Assembly: GCF_900184895.1 (NCBI RefSeq)
Contig: NZ_FXZK01000005.1
Span: 1-64,000 of the forward strand
DNA: 64,000 bases
Source of the DNA: Flavimaricola marinus
GTDB lineage: Bacteria; Pseudomonadota; Alphaproteobacteria; Rhodobacterales; Rhodobacteraceae
Direction: 5' to 3'
The number at the start of each line of letters is the position of its first letter. Within the stretch, counting starts at the first letter, position 1. Below are positions 9,260-18,609 of the stretch, one piece after another. The position numbers and the translations under genes are program-made. The notes beneath the pieces are model-generated. The model did not search any database and had not been told where the DNA came from. It saw nothing but the letters and a program-made list of their open reading frames with translations.

Positions 9260-9946
9260 ATGCGCATTCTCCTGATCCTCAGCCTGACCCTGCTTGTCTC
9301 TTGCGGACGGCCGCTCACGCCCTCTGAGCTGGCCTTTATCAATACATATCAAGGGCCTGACATCGACGCCTCGCAGGCGTTTCTGGCCGATGGGCTGCGG
9401 CCGCCCAGCCCGCGCACCGTGCCCGTGCGGCCGCGCCTGACCTGCCAGCAAAGAATATATCCGCCGATCCAGGGGCCGACCGCGCGTGTGAGCACTCAGG
9501 CGCTGACCGCCTTCCGGCAGGTCTACTTCGACGACAGGCTCTATACCCCTGATTTCATGAGCCAATATCCCGACAGGGTCTACCTGCCGGACGCGATGTT
9601 GCTGGCCCACGAGATGGTCCACGTCTGGCAATGGCAGAACCGCGAGATCACCGGCTATCACCCGTTGAAGGCGGCGCTCGAACACACCGGCGGGCGCGAC
9701 CCCTATCTCTTTGATCCGGAAACGAATTCTCCGTTCCTGAGCTTTGCCTACGAGCAGCAGGGCGCGATCATGGAGGAGTATCTCTGCTGCAAGGCGCTGG
9801 CCCCCGATTCGCCCCGCACCTCACGTCTGCACGCCATGCTCTCCGAACACTTCGCCCTCCCCCCGATCTCGCAGCCCCTCGCCACCGAAATTTACCTTCC
9901 GTGGCAAGGGGTTACGCTCGACGGGATCTGCGACGGACCGGCCTGA
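9260..9946 (+). CDS. Lipoprotein with HExxH zinc-metallopeptidase-like motif
   Basis: A 228-residue predicted lipoprotein. The signal MRILLILSLTLLVSC has a lipobox with acylated Cys15. A central HEMVH motif (H117, E118, H121) in the context LLAHEMVHVWQWQ is typical of zincin-type metallopeptidases. A downstream acidic run (IMEEY) might supply the third ligand. The ATG at 9260 is preferred over the GTG at 9251. The gene abuts the convergent cytochrome gene with no intervening base. Some roseobacter proteins of this type are annotated only as hypothetical. Enzymatic activity is inference. Confidence 0.7.
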   Translation: MRILLILSLTLLVSCGRPLTPSELAFINTYQGPDIDASQAFLADGLRPPSPRTVPVRPRLTCQQRIYPPIQGPTARVSTQALTAFRQVYFDDRLYTPDFMSQYPDRVYLPDAMLLAHEMVHVWQWQNREITGYHPLKAALEHTGGRDPYLFDPETNSPFLSFAYEQQGAIMEEYLCCKALAPDSPRTSRLHAMLSEHFALPPISQPLATEIYLPWQGVTLDGICDGPA

Positions 9947-10336
9947 TTATCGCTGGATACTCTCCAGATAATCAGCCAGCGCGATCAGGTCCAAGGGGAT
10001 CGGCGTGCCTGTCCCGTCGGGGTTCTCGACGATGACGACATCCCCCAAATCCCCCTCCCCGAAGGCCGGCATGTCGGGCGCAAAGTGCGTGCCGCGGCTA
10101 TAGCCATCGATCGTGGACATGACGTAATCCCTTGGAAAAACGCCGCTATTTCTGGCAGTCAGCCCGGTGAGGTCGGGCGGGGTCACGCTCAGGGCGGGCG
10201 CTGCCACGCCGTCTCCGATACCCGTGATGCCGTGGCAAGCGGCGCAATTGTCGGTGAACAACTGCTGCCCCGACACGTCAGGCTCCGCCACACACCCCGC
10301 TAGAACAGATATCGCCAAGAATCCAAATATGCGCAT
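9947..10336 (-). CDS. Class I c-type cytochrome lipoprotein
   Basis: A 129-residue small cytochrome c. The start at 10336 follows GGAGG at eight bases and gives the signal MRIFGFLAISVLAGC with lipobox Cys15. The haem-binding site is C31-AA-C34-H35, and a Met in APDMPAFGEGDLGD is the likely axial ligand. The C-terminal helix IALADYLESIQ is typical. It is probably anchored in a membrane facing the periplasm and transfers electrons; its partner is not encoded nearby. A 9-bp hairpin immediately precedes its ribosome site. Confidence 0.87.
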   Translation of the reverse strand: MRIFGFLAISVLAGCVAEPDVSGQQLFTDNCAACHGITGIGDGVAAPALSVTPPDLTGLTARNSGVFPRDYVMSTIDGYSRGTHFAPDMPAFGEGDLGDVVIVENPDGTGTPIPLDLIALADYLESIQR

Positions 10337-10347
10337 CAGGCACCTCC

Positions 10348-10371
10348 ATTGCCCCATCATGTTGGGGCAAT
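10348..10371 (-). promoter_or_regulatory. Perfect hairpin next to the cytochrome ribosome-binding site
   Basis: Arms ATTGCCCCA (10348-10356) and TGGGGCAAT (10363-10371) flank a 6-nt loop. On the minus strand the stem ends directly at the GGAGG of the cytochrome gene. No U-run follows, so it looks more like a 5'-leader or mRNA-processing structure than a terminator for the upstream DUF3047-like gene. Confidence 0.5.
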
Positions 10372-10404
10372 TTCGGAAATACCACCTTGATCTGCGTCAA
10401 TCTG

Positions 10405-11046
10405 TCAGCGCAGCGTCAGACCGCTCACAGTAGCCTGGATCGCGCTGTCGGTGTCGTCGCTGTCGGCGGACACCGCCAGCCCCACCAGTGCACCGGGTGC
10501 ACCGCCAAAGGCCGCTTGGAAATCCCGTGCCAGATCAACGCTTTCCGAATGTGCGCCAGTCCCGGCCTGACGCAATGCAACCGTGACCCCTTGGCCCGGA
10601 GCATAGGGAGAGCCCAGGATCGCGCCGCGCCCGTGGTTGCCGCCCCAGACATATTGCAGGATCCGAACGTCGCGGTTGCCCATCAACTGACGGATATTTG
10701 CCCCCTCCAAACCTGCGGCCACGGCTTCGGGCAAGAAGACGAAATAAATCGAGATGTTACGATCGTCGCCGCCTTTGCGTCTGAGATCGGTCGCCGGCAC
10801 GGATTGCGCAACAGACCACGACCATGAGGCGGAACGCGATCCCCATTCGCTGCGCGGTAGCCGAGCCCACGCCAAGGACACGGCGTCTTCGGAGACGATC
10901 CCCAAACTGCTCCCAAAGCTGTAGTCGTTGGAGTTGAACAGCGACAACCGCTGCTCGTTCCAGCCCGATGAGAACGAGACCGGACCGGCAAGGACGGTGC
11001 TCGCTATGAGTGCCGCGGGAACGGCGATTGGCAGGGTAAAACGCAT
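10405..11046 (-). CDS. Exported DUF3047-like protein
   Basis: A 213-residue protein with a signal peptide (MRFTLPIAVPAALIASTVLAG). The mature part shows the pattern of the DUF3047 family: WSWSVAQSVPATDLRRKGGDD followed by a strand ISIYFVFLP, and later a YVWGGNHGRGAI segment. The family is beta-rich and of unknown function, found mostly in proteobacteria. It is likely periplasmic. It lies between the Ldh-family gene and the cytochrome gene on the same strand, with gaps of about 70-90 bp, so co-transcription is possible but not shown. Confidence 0.7.
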   Translation of the reverse strand: MRFTLPIAVPAALIASTVLAGPVSFSSGWNEQRLSLFNSNDYSFGSSLGIVSEDAVSLAWARLPRSEWGSRSASWSWSVAQSVPATDLRRKGGDDRNISIYFVFLPEAVAAGLEGANIRQLMGNRDVRILQYVWGGNHGRGAILGSPYAPGQGVTVALRQAGTGAHSESVDLARDFQAAFGGAPGALVGLAVSADSDDTDSAIQATVSGLTLR

Positions 11047-11140
11047 GAGACCAGATCCTCCATCATTGGAAGAGAACCTATCCCATGCGCGAAACCCGGC
11101 AAGAAAATGCGTGTCCCGTCACGGCAATGTCAGGGTTGTG

Positions 11141-12118
11141 TCAACCGGTCGTGAGGGACTGTGCCAGCGCCCAGAGCGCGTCGGGAACGTCGATCTCTTT
11201 CCACTCCCTGCGGTCGGCACCGGGAATGCGGGCGCCGTCCTGTGCACCAATCGCCTCTGCGAGCCGAGCGAACCGGGCACTGAAATGATCGCCGTAGGTT
11301 CCGGGGTCGATCAGCAGATAGAACTGGCCCAGATCGTGCGGCGGCCCGTCTGGCAATTTGAGCCCTTTGACGTCGAGCGAATTCACACCGCCGGTCATGC
11401 AGGCCGCGAGGATCTCGACCAGAAGCCCAAGCCCCCAGCCCTTGTAGCCACCGGCGCTAACCAACCCACCCTGCAAGGCCTTGGCCGGGTCGGTCGTCGG
11501 CTGACCTTCTGCATCGACGGCCCAGCCCAAGGGGATGCTCTCACCCGCGGCCTTGGCCATGGTGATCTTGCCCAAGGCCACGGCCGAGGTCGAGAAATCG
11601 AAATGCATCAGCGGCTTGTCCGGCCCCGGCACGGTCATGGCCAGTGGGTTCGTGCCGATCACAGGGTCCGTCCCGCCGGGCGGGACGACAATCGCCGAGG
11701 CGTTGGTAAAACCAATCCCGATCAGCCCGGCGGCGGCGATCTGCTCGGTAAAGAACCCAAGCGACGTGCAGGTATGGGCATGGGCGACGGCAAGACTGGC
11801 AATGCCGTTCTCCCGGGCCGCGGTGATCGCATCCGGCAATGCGGCGGCAAACGCGGGTTGGGCGAAGCCGAACCGCGCATCGGACAGAACCGCTCCGGGT
11901 CTCGGGCGGCTCACCTGTGGCGCGACCTGCCCGTCGACACGTCCGGATCGCAGTTGCAGGCAATAACTCTCGAGGTAGTAGAGGCCGCAGATGATGTTGC
12001 CCGTGGCTTCGGCGCGAGCGACCGCACGGGCAACCTCTGTTGCGGCGGCCTCTCCGGCACCGTGTGCGGCGAGGGCGGCGCGGGACACCGCCTCGATTTC
12101 TGTAACCTGCACCTTCAT
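11141..12118 (-). CDS. Ldh-family (malate/L-lactate dehydrogenase superfamily) oxidoreductase
   Basis: A 325-residue NAD(P)-dependent oxidoreductase of the YlbC/AllD/DpkA family, which does not use the classical Rossmann fold. Diagnostic segments are [39 protein letters not shown] and [15 protein letters not shown]. Members reduce 2-oxo or cyclic-imino acids such as piperideine-2-carboxylate or 2,3-diketogulonate; the exact substrate cannot be chosen here. The ATG overlaps the lolD stop by 4 nt, so it appears to have joined the lol operon. Confidence 0.88.
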   Translation of the reverse strand: MKVQVTEIEAVSRAALAAHGAGEAAATEVARAVARAEATGNIICGLYYLESYCLQLRSGRVDGQVAPQVSRPRPGAVLSDARFGFAQPAFAAALPDAITAARENGIASLAVAHAHTCTSLGFFTEQIAAAGLIGIGFTNASAIVVPPGGTDPVIGTNPLAMTVPGPDKPLMHFDFSTSAVALGKITMAKAAGESIPLGWAVDAEGQPTTDPAKALQGGLVSAGGYKGWGLGLLVEILAACMTGGVNSLDVKGLKLPDGPPHDLGQFYLLIDPGTYGDHFSARFARLAEAIGAQDGARIPGADRREWKEIDVPDALWALAQSLTTG

Positions 12119-12798
12119 GCGGCAATCACCTTGCCATTCTCCAACCGGACGATCCGGTCCATCCGAGACGCCAATTCGAGGTTATGCGTGGCGATGACAG
12201 CCGACAAGCCGGTGCCACGTACGAGCTCCATCAAGGCGGAGAAAACCCTGTCCGACGTGGCCGGGTCGAGGTTGCCCGTCGGCTCATCGGCCAGCAGGAG
12301 GCGCGGCGCATTGGCGAGCGCGCGACAGAAGGCGACGCGCTGCTGTTCGCCGCCGGACAGCGCCGCTGGGCGGTGTTCGGCCCGATCACCGACACCGACC
12401 TGATCCAGCAACGACTGAGCCCGCTTGGTGGCCTCGGACACGCCCACGCCATTGGCCCGCTGCGGCAGGATGATGTTTTCCAGCGCCGTGAATTCGGGCA
12501 GCAGATGGTGGAACTGATAGATGAAGCCCACCTCGCCGCGACGGATGGCTGTGCGCTTGCGGTCGGACAGCTTGGTCATGTCCTCGCCCCCGATCCGAAC
12601 CTGTCCGGCGTCGGGCGTATCGAGCAGGCCCGCGATATGCAGCAGGGTCGATTTGCCTGCCCCGGAGGGCGCGACGAGGGCCACGACCTCGCCTTTGGCG
12701 ACGCTCAGATCGGCCCCTTGCAGCACCGTCACCTGATTTGGTTTGCCGTGGTTATATCCCTTGGTCACCCCGTCGATTTGCAGCACCAGTTCACTCAT
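12115..12798 (-). CDS. lolD: Lipoprotein-releasing ABC transporter ATPase LolD
   Basis: A 227-residue ABC ATPase of the MacB/LolD type. It has Walker A GAGKST, the Q-loop [12 protein letters not shown], signature [15 protein letters not shown] and Walker [13 protein letters not shown]. With the LolC/E permease it extracts mature lipoproteins from the inner membrane for delivery to LolA. The start overlaps the permease gene by 8 nt, and the downstream Ldh-family gene by 4 nt. The adjacency to a LolC/E permease makes this assignment strong among LolD-like ATPases. Confidence 0.92.
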   Translation of the reverse strand: MSELVLQIDGVTKGYNHGKPNQVTVLQGADLSVAKGEVVALVAPSGAGKSTLLHIAGLLDTPDAGQVRIGGEDMTKLSDRKRTAIRRGEVGFIYQFHHLLPEFTALENIILPQRANGVGVSEATKRAQSLLDQVGVGDRAEHRPAALSGGEQQRVAFCRALANAPRLLLADEPTGNLDPATSDRVFSALMELVRGTGLSAVIATHNLELASRMDRIVRLENGKVIAA

Positions 12799-14050
12799 AG
12801 CGCAGCGCCTCCACCGGGTTCATCCGGGCCGCGCGCCGCGCCGGGAAGATCGTGATGATCCAGCTCAGGCTGAGCGACAGGACAACCGCCTTGATCACAT
12901 CCAACAGCCGCAATTCGGCGGGCACTTCGTAGAGGCCCCGGATCGACGGATCCCAGACGCCGCCACCGGCGACGAAATTCACCAGGCTGAAAATCTGATC
13001 GACGTAGATCGCAAAGAGGCAGCCCAAGACCACGCCGAGGATCGTGCCCACGGTCCCGATCCCGGCACCGCAGATGAAGAAGACCCGCAGGATCGAGCCT
13101 TCGGTCAGCCCCATCGTGCGCAGGATGCCGATGTCGCGCCCCTTGTTCTTTACCAGCATGATCAGCCCGCTGATGATGTTCATCGAGGCGACGAGCACGA
13201 GGATCGACAGGATCACGAACATGACGTTGTCCTCGATGGTCAGCGCACGCAGATAGCGTCCGACCCGGTCCTGCCAGCTATAGGCCCACATGCCGGGACC
13301 GGCCGCGTTGGCGATGTCGAGCTTGAGCAGTTCGGACTGGTCGCGATCCTCCAGCCGGATTTCCAGTTCGTCGGCGACGCCGTCTTTGTTGAAGATGAAC
13401 TGGGCGACGTCGAAGGGCAGATAGGCGCGCACCTCGTCGATCTGGTAGCGTCCGGTCGAGAAGATGAAGACCACGTCATAGGCGTTGCGCCGGGTCGACT
13501 GCCCCATCGGCGTGGCCGCACCGGAACGGGTGATGAACTCGACCCGGTCACCGATGCCGACCCCAAGCCGCTGCGCCAGCGCCGAGCCGAGCGCGATCCC
13601 GTTAGGCAGATCGTCGATATCGCCCTGGGTTCGCTCGCTTTGGGTTATGGCATCGGATTGCTTCAGATCCTCAAGCCGAATGCCGTAGATGTCGGCCAGA
13701 GTATCGGTGCCAAAGGCGCTCGCCATGGACTGCCCGCGGATCAACGGTGCGACGCTGTTGACCCCTTCGACCGCCATTATCCGCTGGCCCATCTCTGCGT
13801 AGTCGGTGATCACGTCGCGGGGGCGCAATACGGTGACATGCGCGTTGGCGCCGACGATCGTGTCGACGAACTCTGCCCGAAACCCTGATCGCACCGCCAG
13901 GGTGGCGATCAGTGCAAAGACGCCGAGCGTGATCCCGATCAGGCTGATCCATGTCATCACGCTGACACCGCCTTCGGCCCGTTTGGCGCGGATATAGCGC
14001 CACGCGATCATCCATTCGAACCCTGCAAACGGGGGTGTGCTGCCTGCCAT
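12791..14050 (-). CDS. lolC: Lipoprotein-releasing ABC transporter permease LolC/LolE
   Basis: A 419-residue inner-membrane permease with the LolC/E/MacB topology: one N-terminal transmembrane helix ([20 protein letters not shown]), a large periplasmic domain, and three C-terminal helices ending [16 protein letters not shown]. Alphaproteobacteria usually carry one such permease in place of separate LolC and LolE. I place the start at 14050 ([13 protein letters not shown]) after AAAGG. It is translated just ahead of lolD. Either name, LolC or LolE, could be used. Confidence 0.92.
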   Translation of the reverse strand: MAGSTPPFAGFEWMIAWRYIRAKRAEGGVSVMTWISLIGITLGVFALIATLAVRSGFRAEFVDTIVGANAHVTVLRPRDVITDYAEMGQRIMAVEGVNSVAPLIRGQSMASAFGTDTLADIYGIRLEDLKQSDAITQSERTQGDIDDLPNGIALGSALAQRLGVGIGDRVEFITRSGAATPMGQSTRRNAYDVVFIFSTGRYQIDEVRAYLPFDVAQFIFNKDGVADELEIRLEDRDQSELLKLDIANAAGPGMWAYSWQDRVGRYLRALTIEDNVMFVILSILVLVASMNIISGLIMLVKNKGRDIGILRTMGLTEGSILRVFFICGAGIGTVGTILGVVLGCLFAIYVDQIFSLVNFVAGGGVWDPSIRGLYEVPAELRLLDVIKAVVLSLSLSWIITIFPARRAARMNPVEALRYE

Positions 14051-14179
14051 GTGACTGCCTTTGATTGTTTGGCGCAAACTGAGCCATGCGGCGGCCACGG
14101 TCAAGCGACGCCGAGGGCGTTCGCCACGCACAATGCCGCCGATCCGGGCCGCAGAACGCCGAAACGCGCCGGCGTTGAC

Positions 14180-14896
14180 CTAGAAGTGATTGCCCGCCGA
14201 TTGCCACCGGGTCACGTCGCCAGCCCCGGCCGCCGCTTTGCCCTTCATGGCCCAGATCAATCCGCGACGCAGCATTTCGTGGGCCGGCCCCTCCGCGATC
14301 ACGTCGGCATGGTGGCCGAGGGCGTTGTAATAGACCCGGCCATGACCCCAAGACCGGGTCCAAACCACGGGCATTTCGACAGCGCCGTTCGGGCTGTGAT
14401 ACCACTCCACCGTCGGAAAGGTCGTCGTGGCCAGCACCTGATTGGCCGGATCGACGTGAAGGTAGTATTGCTCGGACGAGACGTCGAAGTCACCGATCCC
14501 CTGCACCAACTCATGCTCCGGCGCGGTAATCCTGACGCGGTAATCGACGCCGTCGCCGCCGGGATGGGCCACCCAGTTGGCGCCTGTCATGAACTGCCAA
14601 AGCGTATTGGCGCGAAAGGCGTCACACATGCCGCCGTGGCACCCGGCGAGCCCAGTGCCGCGGGCGACCGCCTCGGACACGTTCTTTGCCGCGTCCTTGC
14701 TCAGCTCGCTCATGGTCCAGACCGGCACGATCAAGTCGTAGCCACGCAGGGCGTCCGGATCGTCAAAGCTGCTCAGGCTGTCGCTGAGCGTCACGGAAAC
14801 GCCCTCGGCGGCCAGCATCGCCTGAAAGATCGCAGCAACCTTGTCAGGCTCGTGCCCTTCCCAACCGCCCCATACGATCAATGCTGTTTCTGTCAT
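14180..14896 (-). CDS. ThuA-domain protein
   Basis: A 238-residue protein of the ThuA (trehalose-utilisation, class I glutamine-amidotransferase-like fold) family. Recognisable parts are IVWGGWEGHEPDKVAAIF, the VPVWTMSELS strand, GLAGCHGGMCDAFR around the nucleophile-like Cys, and the terminal GHGRVYYNALGHHADV. ThuA proteins occur in sugar catabolism, often in alphaproteobacteria, but the reaction is not well defined. Here no sugar genes adjoin it. It diverges from the XRE-controlled cassette and shares the operator-bearing intergenic region. Confidence 0.85.
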   Translation of the reverse strand: MTETALIVWGGWEGHEPDKVAAIFQAMLAAEGVSVTLSDSLSSFDDPDALRGYDLIVPVWTMSELSKDAAKNVSEAVARGTGLAGCHGGMCDAFRANTLWQFMTGANWVAHPGGDGVDYRVRITAPEHELVQGIGDFDVSSEQYYLHVDPANQVLATTTFPTVEWYHSPNGAVEMPVVWTRSWGHGRVYYNALGHHADVIAEGPAHEMLRRGLIWAMKGKAAAGAGDVTRWQSAGNHF

Positions 14897-14965
14897 GTCC
14901 GCCTCCCCGTTTCGCGCGCAGGCTGGCCCGGCGCGCGGCCAGCGTCAAGACGGAGCGTGAAGTCG

Positions 14966-15020
14966 GGTATTCCATACCAAGTGTATAGTATACTTGACTC
15001 CATGACTGGTATTCCATACC
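14966..15020. promoter_or_regulatory. Operator region: two GGTATTCCATACC sites flanking a third palindrome
   Basis: GGTATTCCATACC occurs at 14966-14978 and 15008-15020, 42 bp (four helical turns) apart. Each is a GGTAT-N3-ATACC palindrome. Between them lies the imperfect palindrome AAGTGTATAGTATACTT, and a TTGACT (14994-14999) that could be a rightward -35. The region separates thuA from a cassette that encodes a small XRE repressor, the obvious candidate to bind it. Confidence 0.6.
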
Positions 15021-15060
15021 TAGAGCATAGTGAAACAGACACCCCGAGTCGGAAAGAGCC

Positions 15061-15510
15061 ATGTCACATACCGAACGCAATACGCTCGTCAGCATTCTGA
15101 CCAGCCTCCTCATCAACTCCTATGTCATCATCCGGCTGATCAACATGTACGGCAGCGGGGCGCTGGACGGCCCGGACGCCACGCAGGTCTGGGCACGCAT
15201 GATCTTGTGGACGATTGCGGCCGGGATCGTGCTGACCGTCGTGTTGATCATCTTGGCAAACATTCTGATCGCCATTGTCGAGCGTGGCGAGAACACGGGA
15301 TTCATCGTGGACGAACGCGACAAGGTGTTCGAAATCCGGGGTAATTCGGTGACGATGCTGTTTGCGGCCATCGGGTTTGTCGGCTCCATCGTGGCTTTGG
15401 CCATGGGTTTCGAGGCGCTGACCGTCTTTGTAATGATCTATTTCTCGTTCGCTCTCGGCAGCCTGGCCGGAGATCTCGTCAAGATCGCCAGCTATCGCGC
15501 CGGGGTCTAA
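15061..15510 (+). CDS. Four-helix integral membrane protein, partner of the XRE regulator
   Basis: A 149-residue membrane protein with about four transmembrane segments: near residues 10-28, 47-70, 97-115 and 117-137. A short charged loop (VERGENTGFIVDERD) lies between the second and third. The pattern resembles DUF2178-type proteins, which are often encoded just before a small XRE regulator. It is the first gene of a four-gene plus-strand cassette, with only 3 nt before the regulator gene. Function unknown; membrane sensing for the regulator is inference. Confidence 0.7.
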   Translation: MSHTERNTLVSILTSLLINSYVIIRLINMYGSGALDGPDATQVWARMILWTIAAGIVLTVVLIILANILIAIVERGENTGFIVDERDKVFEIRGNSVTMLFAAIGFVGSIVALAMGFEALTVFVMIYFSFALGSLAGDLVKIASYRAGV

Positions 15511-15513
15511 CGC

Positions 15514-15741
15514 ATGGCCAAGACACCGACCATCAGCAACACCATCCGCCGCCTGCGCTTTGACAATGATGAGATGACGCAAAAGGATTTGGCCGCAGCC
15601 GTGGGCGTCACCCGCCAAACCATCGTGGCCATCGAAAACGCGAAATACGCACCGACCCTCGAACTGGCGTTTCGCATCGCCCATGCCTTTGGCAAGCCTC
15701 TGGAAGAGGTCTTCATCTACGAGGCGCCGCCGGACGACTGA
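15514..15741 (+). CDS. Small XRE-family transcriptional regulator
   Basis: A 75-residue Cro/CI-type helix-turn-helix protein. The fold is clear: MTQKDLAAAVGVTRQTIVAIENAKYAPTLELAFRIAHAFG, ending with KPLEEVFIYE. It is close to the YozG-like minimal XRE regulators, which consist only of the DNA-binding domain. It probably represses its own cassette through the palindromes at 14966-15020. The gene begins 3 nt after the membrane-protein gene. Confidence 0.88.
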   Translation: MAKTPTISNTIRRLRFDNDEMTQKDLAAAVGVTRQTIVAIENAKYAPTLELAFRIAHAFGKPLEEVFIYEAPPDD

Positions 15742-15777
15742 TCCGGCCCCTCGCCCCAGATTTTGAAAGGAATTCAG

Positions 15778-16449
15778 ATGGAACGTCGTTCCAAACGCGC
15801 CGTTGGCGTGCCTGTCCTGCTGGTCTTCTTGACGCTGATACCGATTGTGATGGGCCTTGTTCGCTTTGTCCAAGTGCCCACCCACAGCCTTCCCGATGAA
15901 TCGCTCTATTTCTACGAAACGCCTTGGGCATTGGCATTTCACGGCCTCTGCGGTGCCTTGTTCGGTCTGCTTGGGCCCTTGCAGTTCTGGACAGCTTTCC
16001 GGCGTCGGTTTGGCTGGTTGCACAAGCTGTCGGGCCGCATCTTCGTGGTCAGTGGCGTGGTGTTGAGCCTTTCGGGGTTGCGCATGGTGGCCGCCTTTAT
16101 GGGCAACGACATCAACCTGACCGACGCCTCGCGGGTGCTGTTCAGCATCGCTCTGCTGATCGGCATGTGGCTGGCCATCTCGTCGATCCGCAACGGGGAT
16201 TTGCCACGACACCGGGCGTGGGTCATAAGGTCTTATGCGATCGGTATGGGGACAGCTCCGATTGCCTTTGTGTTGTTTCCCGTCTTTCTGATCACCGGCG
16301 TTCCGCCGACGGGGCTGGCGGTCGACCTGATCTTTGTCGGCACGTGGATCACGAGTATCGCGGCGGCGGAAATCGTCATCCGGTTCGTGATCCCGACACG
16401 TCAAAGCCAACGCCTGACGAGCCAACATTGGAAAGGAGACCCCGCATGA
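15778..16449 (+). CDS. DUF2306-like membrane protein
   Basis: A 223-residue integral membrane protein with about six hydrophobic segments. The motif GWLHKLSGRIFVVSGVV and a later PRHRAWVIRSYA are characteristic of the DUF2306 family (predicted membrane proteins with conserved His residues that may bind haem or metal). The ATG at 15778 has AAAGGA at six bases. Its stop overlaps the methyltransferase start (ATGA). Third gene of the XRE cassette; role unknown. Confidence 0.75.
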   Translation: MERRSKRAVGVPVLLVFLTLIPIVMGLVRFVQVPTHSLPDESLYFYETPWALAFHGLCGALFGLLGPLQFWTAFRRRFGWLHKLSGRIFVVSGVVLSLSGLRMVAAFMGNDINLTDASRVLFSIALLIGMWLAISSIRNGDLPRHRAWVIRSYAIGMGTAPIAFVLFPVFLITGVPPTGLAVDLIFVGTWITSIAAAEIVIRFVIPTRQSQRLTSQHWKGDPA

Positions 16450-17099
16450 CCCGTCCAACTGTTCCGCCCCCGAAACCGGCCCGCTCGCGCGCGTTCTGGA
16501 ACTTCATGGCTCCGCGCTACGCGCGTCAGCCGGTGGCCGACGAGGCTGCTTACCAACACAAGCTCGCATTGACCCAAGCACTGCTCACCAAGGAAATGCG
16601 CGTCCTCGAATTTGGCTGCGGGACCGGCACCACCGCGCTGATCCATGCGCCCCACGTGGCCGAGATCGACGGGATCGATTATTCGTCCAAGATGGTCGAA
16701 ATCGCCTCGGGAAAGGCGGCCGAGGCCAAGGTGGAGAACGTCAGGTTTCATCAGGCATCTATCGAGGACTGGCCAATCCCGGACCGGCCCTATGATGCGG
16801 TCATGGGCATGAGCATCCTGCATCTGGTTCTTGACCGGCACGCGGTACTGGGGCGGGTGCGCCAGATGCTGGCACCGGGTGGGCTGTTCTTCAGCAGCAC
16901 GGTCTGCGTCGGCGATATGCCCGGCGTTCTGCCGCGCGTGCTCCTGCCCATCGCCAGCGCCCTGCGGATCATCCCCAAGATCGGACGGCTCAGCGCGACA
17001 TCCTTGGAGACAGAGATCACGCAAGCCGGTTTCGAGATCGTTCAGACGTGGCGGCCGGGCCCCGATAAATCGGTGTTCATCGTGACCCGCGCGGTTTGA
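16446..17099 (+). CDS. Class I SAM-dependent methyltransferase
   Basis: A 217-residue methyltransferase with a canonical motif I (VLEFGCGTGTTAL, near residues 52-64), the acidic strand end IDGIDYSSKMVEIA, and motif IV PYDAVMGMSILHLV. The architecture matches small-molecule or quinone-type C/O-methyltransferases, but the substrate is not evident. AAAGGAG precedes the start, which overlaps the DUF2306 gene by 4 nt. Last gene of the XRE cassette, convergent with proS. Confidence 0.86.
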   Translation: MTRPTVPPPKPARSRAFWNFMAPRYARQPVADEAAYQHKLALTQALLTKEMRVLEFGCGTGTTALIHAPHVAEIDGIDYSSKMVEIASGKAAEAKVENVRFHQASIEDWPIPDRPYDAVMGMSILHLVLDRHAVLGRVRQMLAPGGLFFSSTVCVGDMPGVLPRVLLPIASALRIIPKIGRLSATSLETEITQAGFEIVQTWRPGPDKSVFIVTRAV

Positions 17100-17109
17100 G
17101 CCTGCGTGC

Positions 17110-18450
17110 TCAGGCGATTTGCGAGTAAACCGCTGCGATCCGGGCGATGGCCTCTTCGGGCGGAAGCTCTTCGCTTTCGCCGGTCCGACGGCTGGTCAGT
17201 TCGACGACGCCGTTCTTGAGCCCGCGAGGCCCGACGGTGATCCGCCACGGCAGGCCGATCAGGTCCATCGTGCCGAACTTGGCCCCTGCCCGTTCGTTGC
17301 GGTCGTCATACAACGGATCGAGCCCAAGCGCCTGCAGCCCGTTGTAGAGCGCCAGACAGGCGGCATCCGCCTCGTCGTCGCCTTGCTTGAGATTGACGAT
17401 CCCGCAATGGAACGGGGTGACGCCTTCGGGCCAGATGATGCCCTTGTCGTCGTGGCTGGCCTCGATGATCGCGCCGAGGAGGCGCGAGACGCCGATACCG
17501 TGGCTGCCCATGTGCACCGGCACGGATTTGCCATCCGGGCCTTGGACCGTAGCGCCCATGCTCTCGGAATACTTGGTGCCAAAGTAGAAGATCTGCCCCA
17601 CTTCGATGCCACGAGCCGTCCGCTGCCGCTCCGCCGGCACCTGCGCGAACAGGGCCTCGTCGTGGGTTTCGTCGGTCCGGGCATAGCGGGAGGTAAACTC
17701 GGCCAGCACGGCGGCACAGGCGGCGTGATCGTCGTAGTCGATCTGGCGGTCGCCGAACTTCAGATCGGTGATCTCGCTGTCATAGAAGACCTCGGATTCA
17801 CCGGTATCCGCCAGAACGAGGAATTCGTGGGTGTCGTCGCCGCCAATGGGGCCGGAATCGGCGCGCATGGGGATCGCTTGCAGACCCATCCGCTCATAGG
17901 TGCGCAGATAGCTGACCAGATGCCTGTTATAGGCGTGCAGCGCGTCTTCCTTGGTCAGATCGAAGTTGTAACCGTCCTTCATATAGAATTCGCGGCCCCG
18001 CATGACGCCGAACCGGGGCCGGACCTCGTCGCGGAATTTCCACTGGATCTGATACATCGTCAGCGGCAGGTCCTTGTAGCTGGACACATGGGCGCGGAAG
18101 ATGTCGGTGATCAGCTCTTCCGCGGTGGGCGTGAACAGCATCTCGCGGTCGTGCCGATCCTTGATGCGCAGCATTTCCTCGCCGTAAGCGTCGTAACGCC
18201 CGCTCTCGCGCCAAAGGTCGGCGGACTGAATGGTGGGCATCAGCATCGCCATATGGCCGGCGCGGGCCTGTTCTTCATGAACGATCTGCTCGATCCGCTT
18301 GAGCACCTTGTAGCCCAGAGGCAGCCAGGAATAGATCCCGGCCGACGCCTGCTTGATCATCCCTGCCTGCAACATCAGCCGGTGGCTGACGATTTGCGCC
18401 TCGCGAGGGGTCTCTTTGAGAACAGGCAGAAAATAACGGCTCAAACGCAT
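17110..18450 (-). CDS. proS: Prolyl-tRNA synthetase, short bacterial form
   Basis: A 446-residue class II aminoacyl-tRNA synthetase charging tRNA-Pro. Motif 1 lies near [18 protein letters not shown], motif 2 in [21 protein letters not shown], and motif 3 around [16 protein letters not shown], followed by the anticodon-binding domain. It lacks the ~180-residue editing insertion of E. coli ProS, as is usual in alphaproteobacteria. The start at 18450 (MRLSRYFLP) follows AGGGAG. It is transcribed toward lolC but separated from it by the XRE cassette and thuA. Confidence 0.95.
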   Translation of the reverse strand: MRLSRYFLPVLKETPREAQIVSHRLMLQAGMIKQASAGIYSWLPLGYKVLKRIEQIVHEEQARAGHMAMLMPTIQSADLWRESGRYDAYGEEMLRIKDRHDREMLFTPTAEELITDIFRAHVSSYKDLPLTMYQIQWKFRDEVRPRFGVMRGREFYMKDGYNFDLTKEDALHAYNRHLVSYLRTYERMGLQAIPMRADSGPIGGDDTHEFLVLADTGESEVFYDSEITDLKFGDRQIDYDDHAACAAVLAEFTSRYARTDETHDEALFAQVPAERQRTARGIEVGQIFYFGTKYSESMGATVQGPDGKSVPVHMGSHGIGVSRLLGAIIEASHDDKGIIWPEGVTPFHCGIVNLKQGDDEADAACLALYNGLQALGLDPLYDDRNERAGAKFGTMDLIGLPWRITVGPRGLKNGVVELTSRRTGESEELPPEEAIARIAAVYSQIA

Positions 18451-18609
18451 GGCGCGGCTCCCTATGGGCGGATCTCGATCGCGACGGGTGTAAGCGGGCA
18501 TTGGCAGGCAGGCAAGCGGTGACCCGCAGCCCCGAGCGATATTTCACGGGCAAATAGCTTGCGCTCGTCGCGGCTAGGCCCGACATATGGATCAAAGATC
18601 GGAGGCATC

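Noticed and set aside
15924-17099. Long form of the methyltransferase starting inside the DUF2306 gene
   Set aside because: The first 174 codons read the DUF2306 gene out of frame; the ATGA-overlap start at 16446 has a good ribosome site.
17100-17115. Terminator between the methyltransferase gene and proS (GCCTG/CAGGC)
   Set aside because: Only 5 bp of stem, no T-run, and it overlaps the proS stop.
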